A stretch of 64,000 nucleotides of DNA. Origin: Calothrix brevissima NIES-22. GTDB lineage: Bacteria; Cyanobacteriota; Cyanobacteriia; Cyanobacteriales; Nostocaceae. Numbering within the stretch: position 1 is the stretch's first letter. More model-generated notes on the stretch are below. The model was not told the origin of the DNA. It did not search any database and worked only from the letters and a program-made list of their open reading frames with translations. The stretch spans positions 1-64,000 of the forward strand of contig NZ_AP018208.1 in NCBI RefSeq assembly GCF_002367995.1. The letters are read 5' to 3'. The stretch is not shown here.

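Noticed and set aside
1-64000. tRNA, rRNA, riboswitch or RTX nonapeptide arrays
   Set aside because: None recognised on either strand; the giant protein has calcium-type loops only in the dockerin-like and Calx-beta parts.

Overview
The window looks like a filamentous heterocyst-type cyanobacterium (Nostocales such as Nostoc or Calothrix; this is an inference). The reasons are frequent GCGATCGC octamers (for example 3615-3622), dispersed heptamer repeats of GGGTGTA type, an AT-rich codon bias, and families that are typical of that group: a RarA-methyltransferase fusion, a cyclic-nucleotide-domain ABC exporter, and giant CARDB/PKD/Calx-beta surface proteins. No rRNA, tRNA or CRISPR array was found.

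Layout. Positions 1-12,400 are an accessory strip of small enzymes (SDRs, methyltransferases, GNAT, GST, VOC, YCII) mixed with decay: a MOSC-alkyltransferase fusion cut by an in-frame stop, a Nudix stub, a GNAT stub, a cupin that has lost its core, and an ECF sigma factor whose start was removed by an intact insertion sequence. A 229-bp MITE-like element and a second inverted-repeat element also lie here. Positions 12,400-21,300 hold a membrane hydrolase, an IS5-type remnant and a type I secretion locus: PPIase, ABC exporter with a degenerate C39 domain, a 630-aa cargo with a LysM and a possible PD-(D/E)XK nuclease core, and an HlyD adaptor on the opposite strand. Positions 21,700-25,800 form a redox group: flavin disulfide reductase, a peroxiredoxin fused to a cold-shock domain, and glucose-6-phosphate dehydrogenase.

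Positions 26,100-33,650 look plasmid-like. They carry a pRiA4b ORF-3-like gene, a parAB operon preceded by perfect palindromes, a RarA-methyltransferase gene split by a 181-bp repeat insertion, and a ParM-like actin gene with iteron-like repeats upstream and a small ParR-like partner. Two partition systems of different types within 6 kb suggest a large plasmid or an integrated one. No replication initiator is visible.

From 33,921 to the right edge (47% of the window) a single minus-strand reading frame runs without a stop, giving more than 10,000 codons, and its N-terminus lies outside. It encodes a modular extracellular giant: PPC-like repeats, 12 CARDB, a propeller, 9 cadherin/He_PIG-like repeats, an RHS-like stretch, a dockerin-like module, a second propeller, a lipase-like fold without its serine, a NucA-type nuclease (DRGH), a Ser/Thr/Gln-rich stretch, a metzincin (HETGH), 9 PKD, 3 Calx-beta and a beta-helix-like tail. 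The Ser/Thr/Gln-rich stretch is exactly antisense and codon-aligned to a convincing plus-strand pentapeptide-repeat gene (39,681-40,430). That gene uses no TTA, CTA or TCA codons, which is what keeps the giant frame open.
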